From positions 5,208,001 through 5,272,000 of the forward strand of contig CAUWAG010000020.1 in the NCBI GenBank assembly GCA_963556695.1: a stretch of DNA of 64,000 nucleotides. Direction: 5' to 3'. Below are positions 20,505 to 31,458 of the stretch, piece by piece. A model generated the notes under the pieces. It searched no databases. It was not told the DNA's origin and was given only the letters and a program-made list of their open reading frames with translations. This DNA is from Anthostomella pinea (Eukaryota; Ascomycota; Sordariomycetes; Xylariales; Xylariaceae). The translations under genes and the position numbers were made by a program. Position 1 is the first letter of the stretch. Each line of letters starts with the position of its first letter.

Positions 20505-22656
20505 ATGGAGTCACCGTATGTGCTCCCAGGAGAGCTCTTATCTGACCGCCTCTTTGAAGCTTCCGAGACGCTGACCTGGATGATTCAAAGGTCCATCACC
20601 ACCGACTGCAATGCGCTCGGCAGCAACATAGCCAGAGCGCTCTTTGGTCTAACTAGCTTTGTCCGCGAGGTGCGTGAGGCCCGGTCCGACCTGGACGGCG
20701 TCTCGCGCGAGCTGCACTCGCTGGAGGGTGTGCTGGACCTGCTGCAGGAGGATGCCGGGCTATTCCCCCCGGAACTGGCAGGCCAAACTCCTGCCGTCAT
20801 CGGGCATTGCTCCAGCGTCGTGGACGAGCTCAACGCATCGCTATGGGCCTTCGACAGCTCGGAGCTGTCAAAGCAAGAGAAGAGAACGCGATGGCTCGAG
20901 ACGGGGAGATGGGAAACCGCAAGATTCCGCACGTCATTAGAGGCTCACAAGTCTGTCTTGGGACTGGCGCTCGATCTCGTCGGAGCGTATGTAACTAACT
21001 GTATGCCACTGACAAGTACGAAGGCTTACCAATTGCAGGACTACGATCCGAGAGGTGACATCCGACGTCGAACCGAACAAGAGGAACACGATACAGAGGC
21101 GGCAGAACAGCACTGACACCGTCGAAGACGTTACCCGGATTCTGGCGGAGATGGGCCAGCTTCGGATACGGTTGCCGAGGGAATTCCAGAAGGACGAGTC
21201 GAAGTTCACCCTCCACGACTACATGAGCGCGCTCAAGATATATGCCGAGTGGACTGTCAGCAAGAAGGAGGACGAACACGTGGCCGAGATAAGGAGGGAG
21301 CAAAGCAGGGGGGAATCCGAGCTGGGTGCGTTTGTGGGCGAGAACGAACTGTTTGGGGCCTACGTCGGCGACACCCCCGACAGCGCGATCGACATCGATA
21401 TCGAGCTCGTCTCCAAGACTTTGAAAGACGCCCTGGCCAGGAGTTCGGACGAGGGAGTCCCCAACATGGATGAAGTGATAAACAACGGGATGGACAACAT
21501 CCCCAGCCGCGCGCCGACACCGCCGCCAAAGGACCAGAAGAGATTGGAGGCTGCCCGCAACAACATGGTCTCGCCTTTTGATGACCTATCGTCGTCGCCG
21601 CCGACCAACCGGTACGGAGTGGTTACCCAGATCAGCTCTGGAGCTCGAATGAACGGCCCGCCGCCCTCGGTCCACAAGAGCAGAGGGTTCGGGCGGTTCT
21701 TTTCTAACCCCCTCAAGAAAACAATATCGGAAAACAGGCCCCAGACACGATCGACAATGACAAACTCAACCAAGGGATCCGTATCGTCCGACGTCCGGCC
21801 GTCGACGCCAGTCATCCAGGCAAGCCTGGTCCGCAGGGGCAGCCACCGGCTCTCCGTGTCGTTCAAGAAGCTGCCGATGTGGAACGCGGAGCTGCTGGAG
21901 GAAATGGAAGGGCCGGACACGAACGCCGTGTTCGGCGTCTCGCTGCAGAGGAGCATCCAGATCGCCAAGGGCTCGTCGAAGACGCACCACAGCGGCAACG
22001 GCGGGTCGTCGAGACGCGAGTTCCCCCTGTGCATGCAAAAGTGCTGCTTCTTCCTCAAGCACGAGGGCGTCGAGGCGCCGGACATCTTCGCCGAGCGCGG
22101 CGACCCCTACCGGGTGTCGAAACTAAAAGAGCTGTTCGGCCGCGGCCCCAAGTACGGCGAGGACGTCGACTGGAACGCCTTCGGCGTGTACGACGCGGCC
22201 GACCTGATCCTGCTCTTCCTCTCGCAGCTGCCGCGGCCGCTGATCACCGAGGCGATCGCCAAGCGGTGGATCTCGCTGTCGCGGCAGGCCATGGTATCGG
22301 GCTCGCACGGCAACCGGCTCGACCAGTGCATCGACTTCTGGGAGGAGGCGCTGGGCGGCCTGAAGGGCGCCAGCCGTAGTTTGCTGAAGCTGCTGCTCAA
22401 CCTCTGGGCCGACATCGCCGAGGCGGCCGACAAGAACGACATGACGGCGGAGCGGCTGGCCGGCGTCGTGCTCAAGCCCCTCATGCACATCTCGTCGGAG
22501 AAGTACGAGACCGACTTCATGCTCGCGCTGGCGTTCCTCATCCGCAAGAGGACAGAGTATACCGAACTGCTGAAGAAGGACCAGTCGAACAAGAAAGAGC
22601 AGAAGAACCAGTCGAACATGAGGCGTATCAGCAAGGTTACTGCAGGTGCTTGGTGA
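20505..22656 (+). CDS. RhoGAP-domain protein
   Basis: A GTPase-activating protein for Rho-family GTPases, expected to act in polarity, septation or cell-wall signalling. Exon 1 20505-20986 and exon 2 21039-22656 join across a 52-bp intron (GTATGT donor, CTAAC branch, TTGCAG acceptor) into 699 residues. The N-terminal 160 residues are helical and coiled-coil-like (VREARSDLDGVSRELHSLEG), a fungal N-terminal region. A Ser/Pro-rich linker follows (about residues 290-420). The C-terminal RhoGAP domain begins at FGVSLQRSIQIAKG and contains FPLCMQKCCFFLKHEGV, RVSKLKELFGRG, DLILLFLSQLPRPLI and LAGVVLKPLMH. Where most RhoGAPs have GIFR-x-SG with the arginine finger, this one reads DIFAERGD, so the catalytic Arg is shifted or absent by eye. 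Confidence 0.9.
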
Positions 22657-24522
22657 TCGGGCAGGGTGTAAGCCGCTATATGAGCGTCGACGCGGTTGGC
22701 GCCGCGGTGCAGACCGAGAAGCATGGCCCTTTGTCTCGAGGATGTGCATATCCTCTCACCACTCTCCCAAGTCCTCGACGTAGACTTTTGCTTCTCACTT
22801 ATTCCTTTCACAAGACCATCACACATATCATCCGTTTGGCGAATTCGAAGAGCGAAGAGATACCCTGCGCATTTGACGAACATACCGGACTACATTATCC
22901 CTTCCCCGTCGACCTCGGTTCGGCTGAATCGATAAATCGAGCGACTCTGGAAGCGCGATAGTGGAGGTGGGGGTGGAGACGCGCCTCGGACTTGCAATTG
23001 AGTACCTACCTCACGAGGCAGAGAGAGAGAGGGGGGAGGGGGGGGATTTAGGAGGAGGTTGGACGGACAAAACCTTATGTACCTGACTGACTATTGGAAC
23101 AAGCGAGCCGCAGATCTCGACTACTATTTCTGCATGCCGGCGTTCTTGGGCGGTGTTGGTGTTGGCGGATAGGTTTTCAAGCCTTGTCTTCAAATGATAC
23201 CAAGCGAGCAAACACGTTCCTTCTTTTGTATACCTACCTACCTTAGTCTATAGTTCTTCACATAGGTCGATATCAATATCGATGCTGCTGATACACTACT
23301 GGTATTGGATGGCTGCCTGTCTCCGTAAGGTACCTGAAGACAGGCATCATATTGCCTCAAGCATCAAGTCCGCGACGAGGGGGAACAACTCGATTGCCAG
23401 TCCAGACTTCGATGGGGACTTTGGCTGTTCGTACTTTATTTGTAGAGATCCGTGACAACTCGTAGCCCACCGCGTAGCTGAGCGGTGCAGACCCCACGAT
23501 ACCTCTATGGAGTCATCCACAGCGGGGTTGAGGAGTATCGCGAAAACCGACCCAGGCGTGTCGACGCGAACAGCAGCCGCATCCATCCTCCAATCCCGTG
23601 ATAATCAGACGAAAGCGCCTAAAGAACAAGGACAAAGACAAAGACAAAGACGGAAACACTCCAATGCAATTGTTCAGACGCATATGCAGCCTCGCGCGAG
23701 ACAAGCTTGGAAACGCATCCAGACAAACTCGAAAGCGTTGAACAATAGGTTGGAGGTGAGCGTGTGTAAGTGCCCGGTGGAGTCAACGTCATCGCAGCTG
23801 CAGCTACCTCTCGAATTTACGGGTGTCAGGCGGTGTGATGGAGTGCTGGAGGCGGTGGAGAATACCCACTGAAGACGCTGTAACTGGATTGCTTGCACGC
23901 GCAGGATACCTTACAATTGCGGGAGCCAGTGGGGGCTAAAAACGCGTTGTAGGGAGGCGGGTGGTGGTAACGTTAGCGAGTAGTAGTAATCTGATAGTCG
24001 CGACTTTTGGTAGGGAGTTTCGCGTTGAGACGGAGCCCGCCCACTCTAGCCGAAATCCTTATAATCGCCGGGTCTGACCACCACCCGCAACTCTCCTCCT
24101 ACCTGGGCCTCCTTCTGCCAGACCATTCGACCCGACCAGTTTTGCAGACCTTGATTACGGCAGTCATTTTCATCTCTACTTGTCAGATTCGAGTTCCCTT
24201 TCAGAGTTGACGCTGCAATTCTCTGCAGAACAAAGGGAGCAAACTTCACTAATTTCGGCGCCGGAGCCGAGTTGTAACTTGCAAGTGGAGTGGCGCCAGC
24301 TGGAGACGTGCATCGAACGCGCACCGCGAATCCCGACTAAGACGCGCGCAGAGACAACCCACAGCCCACACAGGGCGTACGTGATACCTGCCTGACCCTG
24401 ACCACCAATTTTCTCAACCGCACACACGCACCTCTCTCAAACCTTCCAATTCTTCAATCCTCTTCTCCTCCAGTCCAATTGGCACATCCCTCTCTTGCTA
24501 TGCCTCTTGGTCCTTCGACATC
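22657..24522. other. Intergenic, no supported gene
   Basis: The region between the RhoGAP and the FHA gene shows no recognisable coding sequence. It has simple repeats (AAAGAC repeated near 23633-23652, GA- and G-rich runs near 23020-23050, and CCTA repeats near 23231). The final few hundred bases are pyrimidine-rich and look like the leader of the FHA gene. Confidence 0.45.
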
Positions 24523-26105
24523 ATGACTTCCTCTCCCGCCAAAGGCATCGAGGCCTCAGCAGCTGCAGCCGAGCCCACGCTGCCACCTGTCTCTACCTCG
24601 ACCTCAAGTGTACTTGGAGTAAAGCGTCCTGCTGCCTCTTTGCTGCCAGCATTCGAACTCTCCTCTTCGCCGGGCCTCCCGCGGCCTCTGAAGCGGCAGG
24701 CTCGAGATGGGTCCATCGGGTCAAGTGCTTACCTCAAATATCCCACTCCCATCCCGACTTCTAGCACCGGCATCCTCTCGTCGTCTCCCCCACTCGTCCA
24801 ATCATCGAGACCGGGCCTGGCACGTACAATATCCTCCGTGTCAGAGAGAGCACCGCTGTCGGCCGTTCCTTCTGTCGACCTCAACGAGAACGGCGAAATG
24901 CTCCTCATGGGCCGCTCGAGTAACTCCTCCCACTTCCAATTGACCAACAATCGTCTGGTATCACGTATCCACGTCAAGGCCCAATACATCCCCGCCTCCT
25001 CCCTCCTCGAACCGAACAAAGTAGAGATCATCTGCAATGGCTGGAACGGATTGAAGTTGCATTGCCAGGGAAGAACATGGGAGCTGGCAAAGGGGGATAC
25101 CTTCACTTCGGAAACCGAGAACGCCGAGATCATGCTGGACGTGTTGGACGCGAGAGTCATGGTCCATTGGCCCAAGAGGGACCGTCAAGAGTCTGTCGCC
25201 AACCTGTCAGACTCGTCTTGGGACGAGTCGCCGCGGTCGAGACCTCGTGCCGCCGCGTCAGACCTTTTGCAGTTCAGTCCACTTCGACGGCAGACGCGTA
25301 TCAAGTCGCCAGAATCGCCCACGCCTGCCAAGAAAACGTCTTCATCCAGTCTGGACGACCTGCTGTCACCCAACGACACTACCGAGTCGGTCCCCATTTA
25401 CGAGGACCCGAGTGCGGACGAGCAAGAGCTTCCACAGTTAGCCCCAGACGTGGATGCCTCATTCGCCCAGACCGAGATCAACAACAGCTTCTCAAGTGAC
25501 CTCAGTGAACCGGATGACGACAACGATCCTGACGAGGAGAATGATCCCATTGTCCATTCCTTCGGACCGTTTGGCGCGAACCTCTCCAACCGTCTGGCGG
25601 CCTTCACGGCGGAGTCGCCTACGCGGCCGTCCCGTGTACCGTCTGGCGATATGACAGCCATGGACTCAGAAGAGTCGGAGGAGTCACTTAACCCCAGCAT
25701 CGACGTAGCTGCAGTGACCAACCACCTGGTCAACCAACTTGCATTTTCCCGATTATCGTCAACGCCTCTGTCTGCTATCATGAACAACCTCCCTGCCGAA
25801 GAGAAGAAAGACTTGACGAAACCTGAGCTGCGGCGCATCATCGAATCGACGACCTGTATTGGTACCATTACCCGGCAGGGAAAGGACGCGGCCGGTAAGC
25901 CGTTGGAGAGTGAGTATTACTACACACCCGAGCTCGACACCGACGACTCGAGACGCATCGCTGTAACAGATGGCTTGCGGAAGCCAAGCCTCAGAGCTTG
26001 TAGGAAACAGCACAAGGTACTTACTCGTCCACAACTCACCGTTAGTGATCCTGAGATATTGACCACAACTAGCAATATTATTGGAAGCGGCCAAAGACTC
26101 CTTGA
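24523..26105 (+). CDS. FHA-domain protein, Tos4/Plm2-like
   Basis: A nuclear phosphothreonine-binding protein. Its yeast relatives Tos4 and Plm2 act in G1/S transcription and the replication-checkpoint response. Exon 1 24523-26016 and exon 2 26073-26105 flank a 56-bp intron (GTACTT donor, ACTAG acceptor), giving 508 residues. Reading straight through the donor would add a non-conserved tail, whereas splicing gives the conserved ending RKQHKQYYWKRP, which supports the junction. The FHA domain is at about residues 118-218, with MGRSSNSSHFQL and RLVSRIHVKA (the conserved Gly-Arg and Ser-x-x-His). An acidic, Ser-rich middle follows. The C-terminal block NLPAEEKKDLTKPELRRIIES...CIGTITRQGKDAAGKPLE is characteristic of this fungal family. 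Confidence 0.9.
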
Positions 26106-27245
26106 ACGATTCCTTGGGCCGGAGAGGAGGGGAAAATTGGTGTGGTGGTTGGATCCGATGGTCTTCTTGGCTCTGCCTTGAGCTGGACACGGAGGTGTTT
26201 TTCGGTTTTTTGTGCGGACAATACCCCCTTCCTCAATGACTGGTTGGCTGCTTCCCGCATGGACATCATTGTAGTCCCGTTGTTGCGCTCATGGCACAAG
26301 CATAGCTTCTGGCGTTTCTGGCCGGTTTCATTGTTGACCCTGGGTTTTCCAGGCTGGCTATTGGGGTCTTGTTTGGCACTGCCCAGCCTTGTCGCATTAC
26401 CTACCATCACCTGTGTCGTTGACGTTTGTTAACATTGTCGGATTAGGGCGGAGACTGTACAAGAAAGTATAGCTTGTCAAAGAGAAGAGCAAAATGGGAA
26501 TAGAAGTGTCGCTTCAGAGTAGCCGGCGCAATGTTGACAATAGTGACGCGGTGGATAAGCTTTGCTCAACGCGTCTTTGTTGTTTTGTGCTTGATGTTGT
26601 GAAGAAAAGCCTACCGACCTCACTGGTTTTCTTGCGGCAGCAATGACGTTGCCACCAATATGCTGTGCCGATAAGTTTTTGAGCTCCTTATCGGCAAAGA
26701 GCTACCCCGCACCCGCTTCAAGCTATCCGGGCGGGTGGGGCCCGCTATCCCTTGGCAGGTGCGATGGACGACCTCAACCTGGCCAGGATCGACACTGCAC
26801 TTCAACGCTTGCAGCGGCATCTCAAGGTCTAGACTGGCTTCACCTTTTCTCTGGCGATCAACCGCAGGTTAAAAGGAACCCTGAAAATCCCAGACTCCTT
26901 TTATTGTGTCTTGACTTGACTTCGATCCTCTCATCCTAATTCTTCGTCGAGCATTGTTCATCGTCTTTGGATACCCTTGAGTCACTCTCATCTTAAGTAT
27001 ACATACCACTGGCACAAACTCCCCGAGGTATGGAGTCTCCAATAGCTCTGTGTTTACCCCGAGTGTTCAGCAACCCCAAACTGACTTCGACCTCCAGCAT
27101 AAGACCAATTCACGTATCCTAGCACGCCTACGCTACATTGCCACCCCGTCCAGACCACGACCACGGATGCAAATCCACCCGACGTAAACATAACCCCTAA
27201 GCAACAATCCCACACCAACAACAAGAATAATCAACACCACCAACC
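26106..27245. other. Intergenic, no supported gene
   Basis: No gene is supported between the FHA gene and the small conserved gene. It contains the paired GATA-type palindrome annotated separately. The last about 250 bp are C/A-rich, as expected of a fungal 5' leader. Confidence 0.45.
26667..26695. promoter_or_regulatory. Palindromic pair of GATA-factor sites
   Basis: GCCGATAAG (26667-26675) and its exact reverse complement CTTATCGGC (26687-26695) are separated by 11 bp. Each arm contains GATAA, the core bound by fungal GATA factors such as the AreA/Nit2 and SreA types. It lies about 550 bp upstream of the small conserved gene, so a regulatory role there is plausible but only inferred. Confidence 0.45.
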
Positions 27246-27512
27246 ATGTCGACCGAGCAACAACCCCCGACCAAAATCGACACCTCCTCCCACCCAGCCC
27301 TCCACACAGCGCAGCCGGGCCCGACGTCCCCGCAGCTCGAGAAGGACGCCGCGCGCGCCATGAGCAGCACCGACAGCTGGAAGCCCAGCCTCGGCGGCCG
27401 CAAGCAGAGCTACGCCAAGGAGGACCAGAAGCGCGCACTGCAGATGAGCGGCGTGATGGGCGAGGTGCCTTCCGGTCCGGGGTTTACGGAGGGCGCAAAT
27501 GGTAGTAGTTGA
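27246..27512 (+). CDS. Small conserved fungal protein, unknown function
   Basis: A single-exon gene of 88 residues with a CCAACC-ATG start context. The N-terminal half is Pro/Thr/Ser-rich and disordered. The C-terminal half, STDSWKPSLGGRKQSYAKED then QMSGVMGEVPSGPGFTEG, matches a small family I recall as widespread in filamentous fungi (pattern SWKPSxxRRQSWxxEDxK). It has no signal peptide, membrane segment or cysteine. It is probably cytosolic; no function is known to me. Strong codon bias towards C/G at third positions suggests good expression. Confidence 0.75.
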   Translation: MSTEQQPPTKIDTSSHPALHTAQPGPTSPQLEKDAARAMSSTDSWKPSLGGRKQSYAKEDQKRALQMSGVMGEVPSGPGFTEGANGSS

Positions 27513-28599
27513 TTTTTTTCTCTTCGACTGGGCATGAGATTTGGGTCATTGACGATGGAGGGGAAGGTGTGCTTGGTGGTGGGAGCGTCTAATACTTGCT
27601 GGGTACGTGGATGACTGAGCGTTGCAGACTGGAAAAGAGGCTGGACAAATTGCATTGCTGGATGAACAAGCGAGCGAGCCAGCGTGCTGCTGATGTGCTT
27701 GGGTCGTGTGTGGCCACCCCCGTATTACACGTGGAACTTGCATGGCTTTGCTGCTGCAGTCGATGCAAGTGAAGGGGTTGCGTCACAGCCCATGGTGTTT
27801 ATCACCTTCATCACCTAGCTACTACCTACATGAGGATGGAGAGGATGACGCTGCAGAACGAACAGATTGTTGCCTTTACTTCAGCACTCTCCTTGGGGGC
27901 CAAGGCGGTGGGTGGTCTATTGTACTCATTGGGCTTTGGTGTGAAAAGCAGGCAGTAATTAAAGTACAGGATTGCCGAGGCGCCTGTCTGACACACGTCT
28001 GGCCGACGTCGTTTTCCTCGAACCTTGTTTTACTGAGATGCCCACTGAAGCCACGTCGGCAACGGCTTGATCTCTGACGGAGAGGAGACCCTGGCGTTAT
28101 GGTGTCTTTCAAAGGCTTATTTCGCGCCCCTGGACTGAAGAGAAGGTCCAATGGGCTTGTCGAAAAAGAGTAGGGCGAATGGGTCTATCGTGAATAGAAC
28201 AACCCTTCATCCGCAACGGGGGTTCTTCCCCGGCATGCAAACCTCGAAGTGGGAGGGATGCGCAAGACATGGTGGGTCTGAAAGCATTGTGTATTGAGAG
28301 GCGTCAAAACCCACACGCAGTAGAGGAGATTGATAACACGCCAACCAAAAGTACTGTACAGCCAGGAAGGAATAACCCCAATGACAACGAAAATATCATT
28401 GCAAACCCAAAGCAAAAAAAATGGATATTGCCACTCCAAGCGCTGTTCGTTACCTTCTCAATGAACCCAGGGACACTCCGGGCTCCTACCCTTGATATCG
28501 CTTTTCCCGCGGGAACTCAAGGATAAATAACAAATTCCAAAAAAAAAAACCCCCAGTCTCGCCACCAATCATGAAACCGACGATTGCTCAATTGGCAGT
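27513..28599. other. Intergenic, no supported gene
   Basis: The region between convergent transcripts, the small conserved gene (plus) and the large gene (minus). No coding sequence is recognised. A homopolymer junction (about ten A then five C) sits near 28540. Confidence 0.4.
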
Positions 28600-31458
28600 T
28601 CAGAACCCAGTCGGCCCCTTGCCATCAACTCCCCCTGTAACAAAATATTCGCTCACGACACCGAGGGCATATGAAAGACCAGCGACCCAGGCGCCGCCCA
28701 AGAGTACTCTCTTGCCGATATTTCGCTTCTTTTCCTTGGACGATTCATACCTGGCAGAGGTCTTGGAGCCACTGAAGACGGGTTCCTCTCGCCTGACGTC
28801 GATATTGGAGCGGAACTGCTGTGTCTGTGCCTCTTCCTCAACCCGCGGCATGTCGTAGTTCACGAACCCTGTTGGCGACGCGAATGCTGCGGCGTTGGGA
28901 AGCGCTGTTGGTTTGCCCATCATATCAATGGGATTCACCGGTGGCGTGTTCATGGTTTGGGCTTTGCTGTGCCGAACTTGACGGAAAACCAGGACATCTC
29001 CACCACCTGCAACAATCTCAAATCCTTCCGCTTGCAGTGGCACAAAGTGCGGGAAGAACTTCATGGGATTCGACAACCGGAGCAGCACTTCCGCTGGGGT
29101 CAATGGAGATGCCTGGTCGGGCACGACAGAAGTTGTTTCGGCGATGGTAACATTCTGCATGATCGGATCATATGCAAGTATCTTGTAGACCGTTGGCTCG
29201 TCAGTTGGGACTGGTTCAGGTCGTGCAGCTGGTTCGAGTGCGGAAGCAGATGGGAAGCCATCGACTTCGGGGTCCCTGAAGTAGGGTGGCTCTGATGAAG
29301 CCTCCATGCGTGGTTGTATCTTCTGCTCAGTTGCCTGAGATTTGGAGGGTACCTGGCCTAGCTCGGTCCCATAAGACTTCGTATACACGGGCGACGTTTG
29401 CCTTCCACCGCATTCCTCGGCGTACGACGTCTCCAAACCTTGTGGTTCTTTCGAGTATGGATCGGAGCCAGTGTCCCTGTCCGACTGTCGCGCCGAAGGA
29501 TGACCTGTGACCCGACGTCCAAGTCGGCCCAGTGCAGGTTCCAATCTCCCCATGTTGGGTTTACCGTTGTGACGACCCAGAGCAGGTTCCAGCTTAGAGG
29601 AATTCGCAGTACTCACCAGACCCTCTGAGTACATTTTCTCATCAGCTTGGACCTTTGCCTCGATTTGCTCATACGCCGGGTCAACACGGTTCAGCAGTGG
29701 CTTGTGAACATCCCAAGACGAAGCGAAGTCCTCGGGGAAATCCCGAACGTAGTTTCCTGTAAGTGTTTGTTGGTTTCGTTCGGGCCACTCGTCCTCGGCT
29801 CTCAGGCCAGCATTATGCAGTTCTGCACTGATCTCCCTATCCACTGCATCCGATGCTTCATTGTGAGTGTTCAAGAACTTGTCTAAGTCCTGTCGAGTGG
29901 CCGACGTGGAGCTAACAGCACTGGCATCTTTAGGCGGCAAGGCGCTCGAATATGAACTGGAAAAGACATGCCCAACGGGGAGGTCCATTCTTGGCAGTAT
30001 CCCCGAGAGACCGATGTCTGAATACCCGAGTGTGTCGGCTGGGCTGCCCTTTTGCTCTTTGGCTTCGAAGTGTTTGAGGCTTTCTGCGACGACGTCTCTC
30101 TCGAGGGCAGCCTTTCCATCAAGGTCTTGGAAGCTGAATGACTTATACTTGGCTAGATCGTCATACTTGGGCACCAGATCCTTCGCATCTTCGGTCTCTT
30201 CATCGCTGTAGGCCCTGTACTTTTCAAGATCTTCCAAAACCTTGCTTGGTTTCTCGTTGTTCACGTCTTCGTCGTGCATGTATGGTCCATACTTATCTAA
30301 CTCCCTTTGTGGCTCCGAGGCGTCTTGCTTCGAAATGTTCTCGTCGTACAAATACGGCTTATATTCATGCAAGTCCCTGGGCGCCTTGGTCGTAGAATGG
30401 GTATTGTCGGCTATCTCGTCGAATTTGGAAGGTCTGTACTGCTCGAGATCATCATAATTCTCATCTAGCTCCTCTGGCGGGAGGTGATTCAAGGAGTACT
30501 CCTCGCTTTGTGAACAAGGTGCCTTGCCATGTGCTTGAGAGTCAGCTCCAGAACTGGTGGTTGATGCCATGCTTCGCTCTGTGAAACCGCTTTCTTCTGG
30601 CGACCACTCATCGAACTTTTGCTGCTGGTACTTGCTGTGCTCGGAAGCGGATGGTCCGCCGTCGGAATAAACAGGAGTTCGACCCTCTTCGGCTTCTGGG
30701 GGAGCGAAGTTGGTGAACTGCGATCTGTACGACTTGAAAGACTTGGACGGGTGATCGTCTTCATGCCCCGAATATCCATGTCCTGTTTTCTGGACTCTGC
30801 GATTGGTGATGGGGTCGATCACATAGTCCTCCTTAACAGAAGACACCGACGCCGCCGGCTTGCTTCTCTCGCGCGTGTCCGATTCCGCAGCAGCGCTTGC
30901 TCGCGTACCTCCTGATCCCATATTTGCACTTGCTCGCTCAACGCCTTCGGAGGCTACTTTAGACCAATGGTTGACCACATGGTCGATATGCGATTTCCAG
31001 GATCCATAGTTGGTCCAGGAATCAGGGGTTGATGCCCCATTTGTGCGTGAACCTCTGACATATGGGTCCCCCCGAACAGGCTTCTCCCGAGTGTCCGACC
31101 CATCATGTGTGCCATATCGCCGCGGGGTATATCTTGCTGCGGATGGACACCAATATCGAGGCACAGTGTGCTTCAGGATGGTTTTGGGGTCCGCGGTAAG
31201 AGGATGCTGGTCCCACGATAGCCTCCTGTTGACTGAATCGACGTACTTGTACTTCAGCGATCGATGTCGGCGTCGAACTTCCTTCTGGAACTGAGGATCG
31301 AGATAGGAAGACCACATTCCAAAGCGAAAGGCACGGGTTTGATGGCGATGTCGGTTCCTCAGCGAAGTGGTGCTGCTGGGACCCAAGCCACTGTAGGCCG
31401 TAGCCTTGGTCGGGATAGACCTCGGCCGCAGGGTGGATCGGCAAGCCAACATGTTCAT
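28600..31458 (-). CDS. Large Ser/Thr-rich, probably mitochondrial fungal protein
   Basis: A single 952-codon frame. The N-terminus is basic, free of acids and rich in Arg/Ser (MNMLACRSTLRPRSIPTKA), like a mitochondrial presequence. The long middle is hydrophilic and disordered. Between about residues 339 and 437 a loose tandem motif recurs five times (DLEQYRPS, DLHEYKPY, ELDKYGPY, DLEKYRAY, DLAKYKSF), spaced about 20-28 residues. A folded-looking C-terminal block follows (VYKILAYDPIMQNVTIAET, then PAEVLLRLSNPMKFFPHF and GGGDVLVFRQVR). A basic stretch before a single membrane segment (KRVLLGGAWVAGLSYALGVV) ends the chain. This layout fits fungal entries annotated only as serine-threonine-rich proteins. 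An inner-membrane role is an inference. Confidence 0.85.
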   Translation of the reverse strand: MNMLACRSTLRPRSIPTKATAYSGLGPSSTTSLRNRHRHQTRAFRFGMWSSYLDPQFQKEVRRRHRSLKYKYVDSVNRRLSWDQHPLTADPKTILKHTVPRYWCPSAARYTPRRYGTHDGSDTREKPVRGDPYVRGSRTNGASTPDSWTNYGSWKSHIDHVVNHWSKVASEGVERASANMGSGGTRASAAAESDTRERSKPAASVSSVKEDYVIDPITNRRVQKTGHGYSGHEDDHPSKSFKSYRSQFTNFAPPEAEEGRTPVYSDGGPSASEHSKYQQQKFDEWSPEESGFTERSMASTTSSGADSQAHGKAPCSQSEEYSLNHLPPEELDENYDDLEQYRPSKFDEIADNTHSTTKAPRDLHEYKPYLYDENISKQDASEPQRELDKYGPYMHDEDVNNEKPSKVLEDLEKYRAYSDEETEDAKDLVPKYDDLAKYKSFSFQDLDGKAALERDVVAESLKHFEAKEQKGSPADTLGYSDIGLSGILPRMDLPVGHVFSSSYSSALPPKDASAVSSTSATRQDLDKFLNTHNEASDAVDREISAELHNAGLRAEDEWPERNQQTLTGNYVRDFPEDFASSWDVHKPLLNRVDPAYEQIEAKVQADEKMYSEGLVSTANSSKLEPALGRHNGKPNMGRLEPALGRLGRRVTGHPSARQSDRDTGSDPYSKEPQGLETSYAEECGGRQTSPVYTKSYGTELGQVPSKSQATEQKIQPRMEASSEPPYFRDPEVDGFPSASALEPAARPEPVPTDEPTVYKILAYDPIMQNVTIAETTSVVPDQASPLTPAEVLLRLSNPMKFFPHFVPLQAEGFEIVAGGGDVLVFRQVRHSKAQTMNTPPVNPIDMMGKPTALPNAAAFASPTGFVNYDMPRVEEEAQTQQFRSNIDVRREEPVFSGSKTSARYESSKEKKRNIGKRVLLGGAWVAGLSYALGVVSEYFVTGGVDGKGPTGF

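Noticed and set aside
26106..26432. Extended reading of the FHA gene into its downstream frame
   Set aside because: Splicing at 26017-26072 gives the conserved family ending and an earlier stop; the read-through tail is not family-like.
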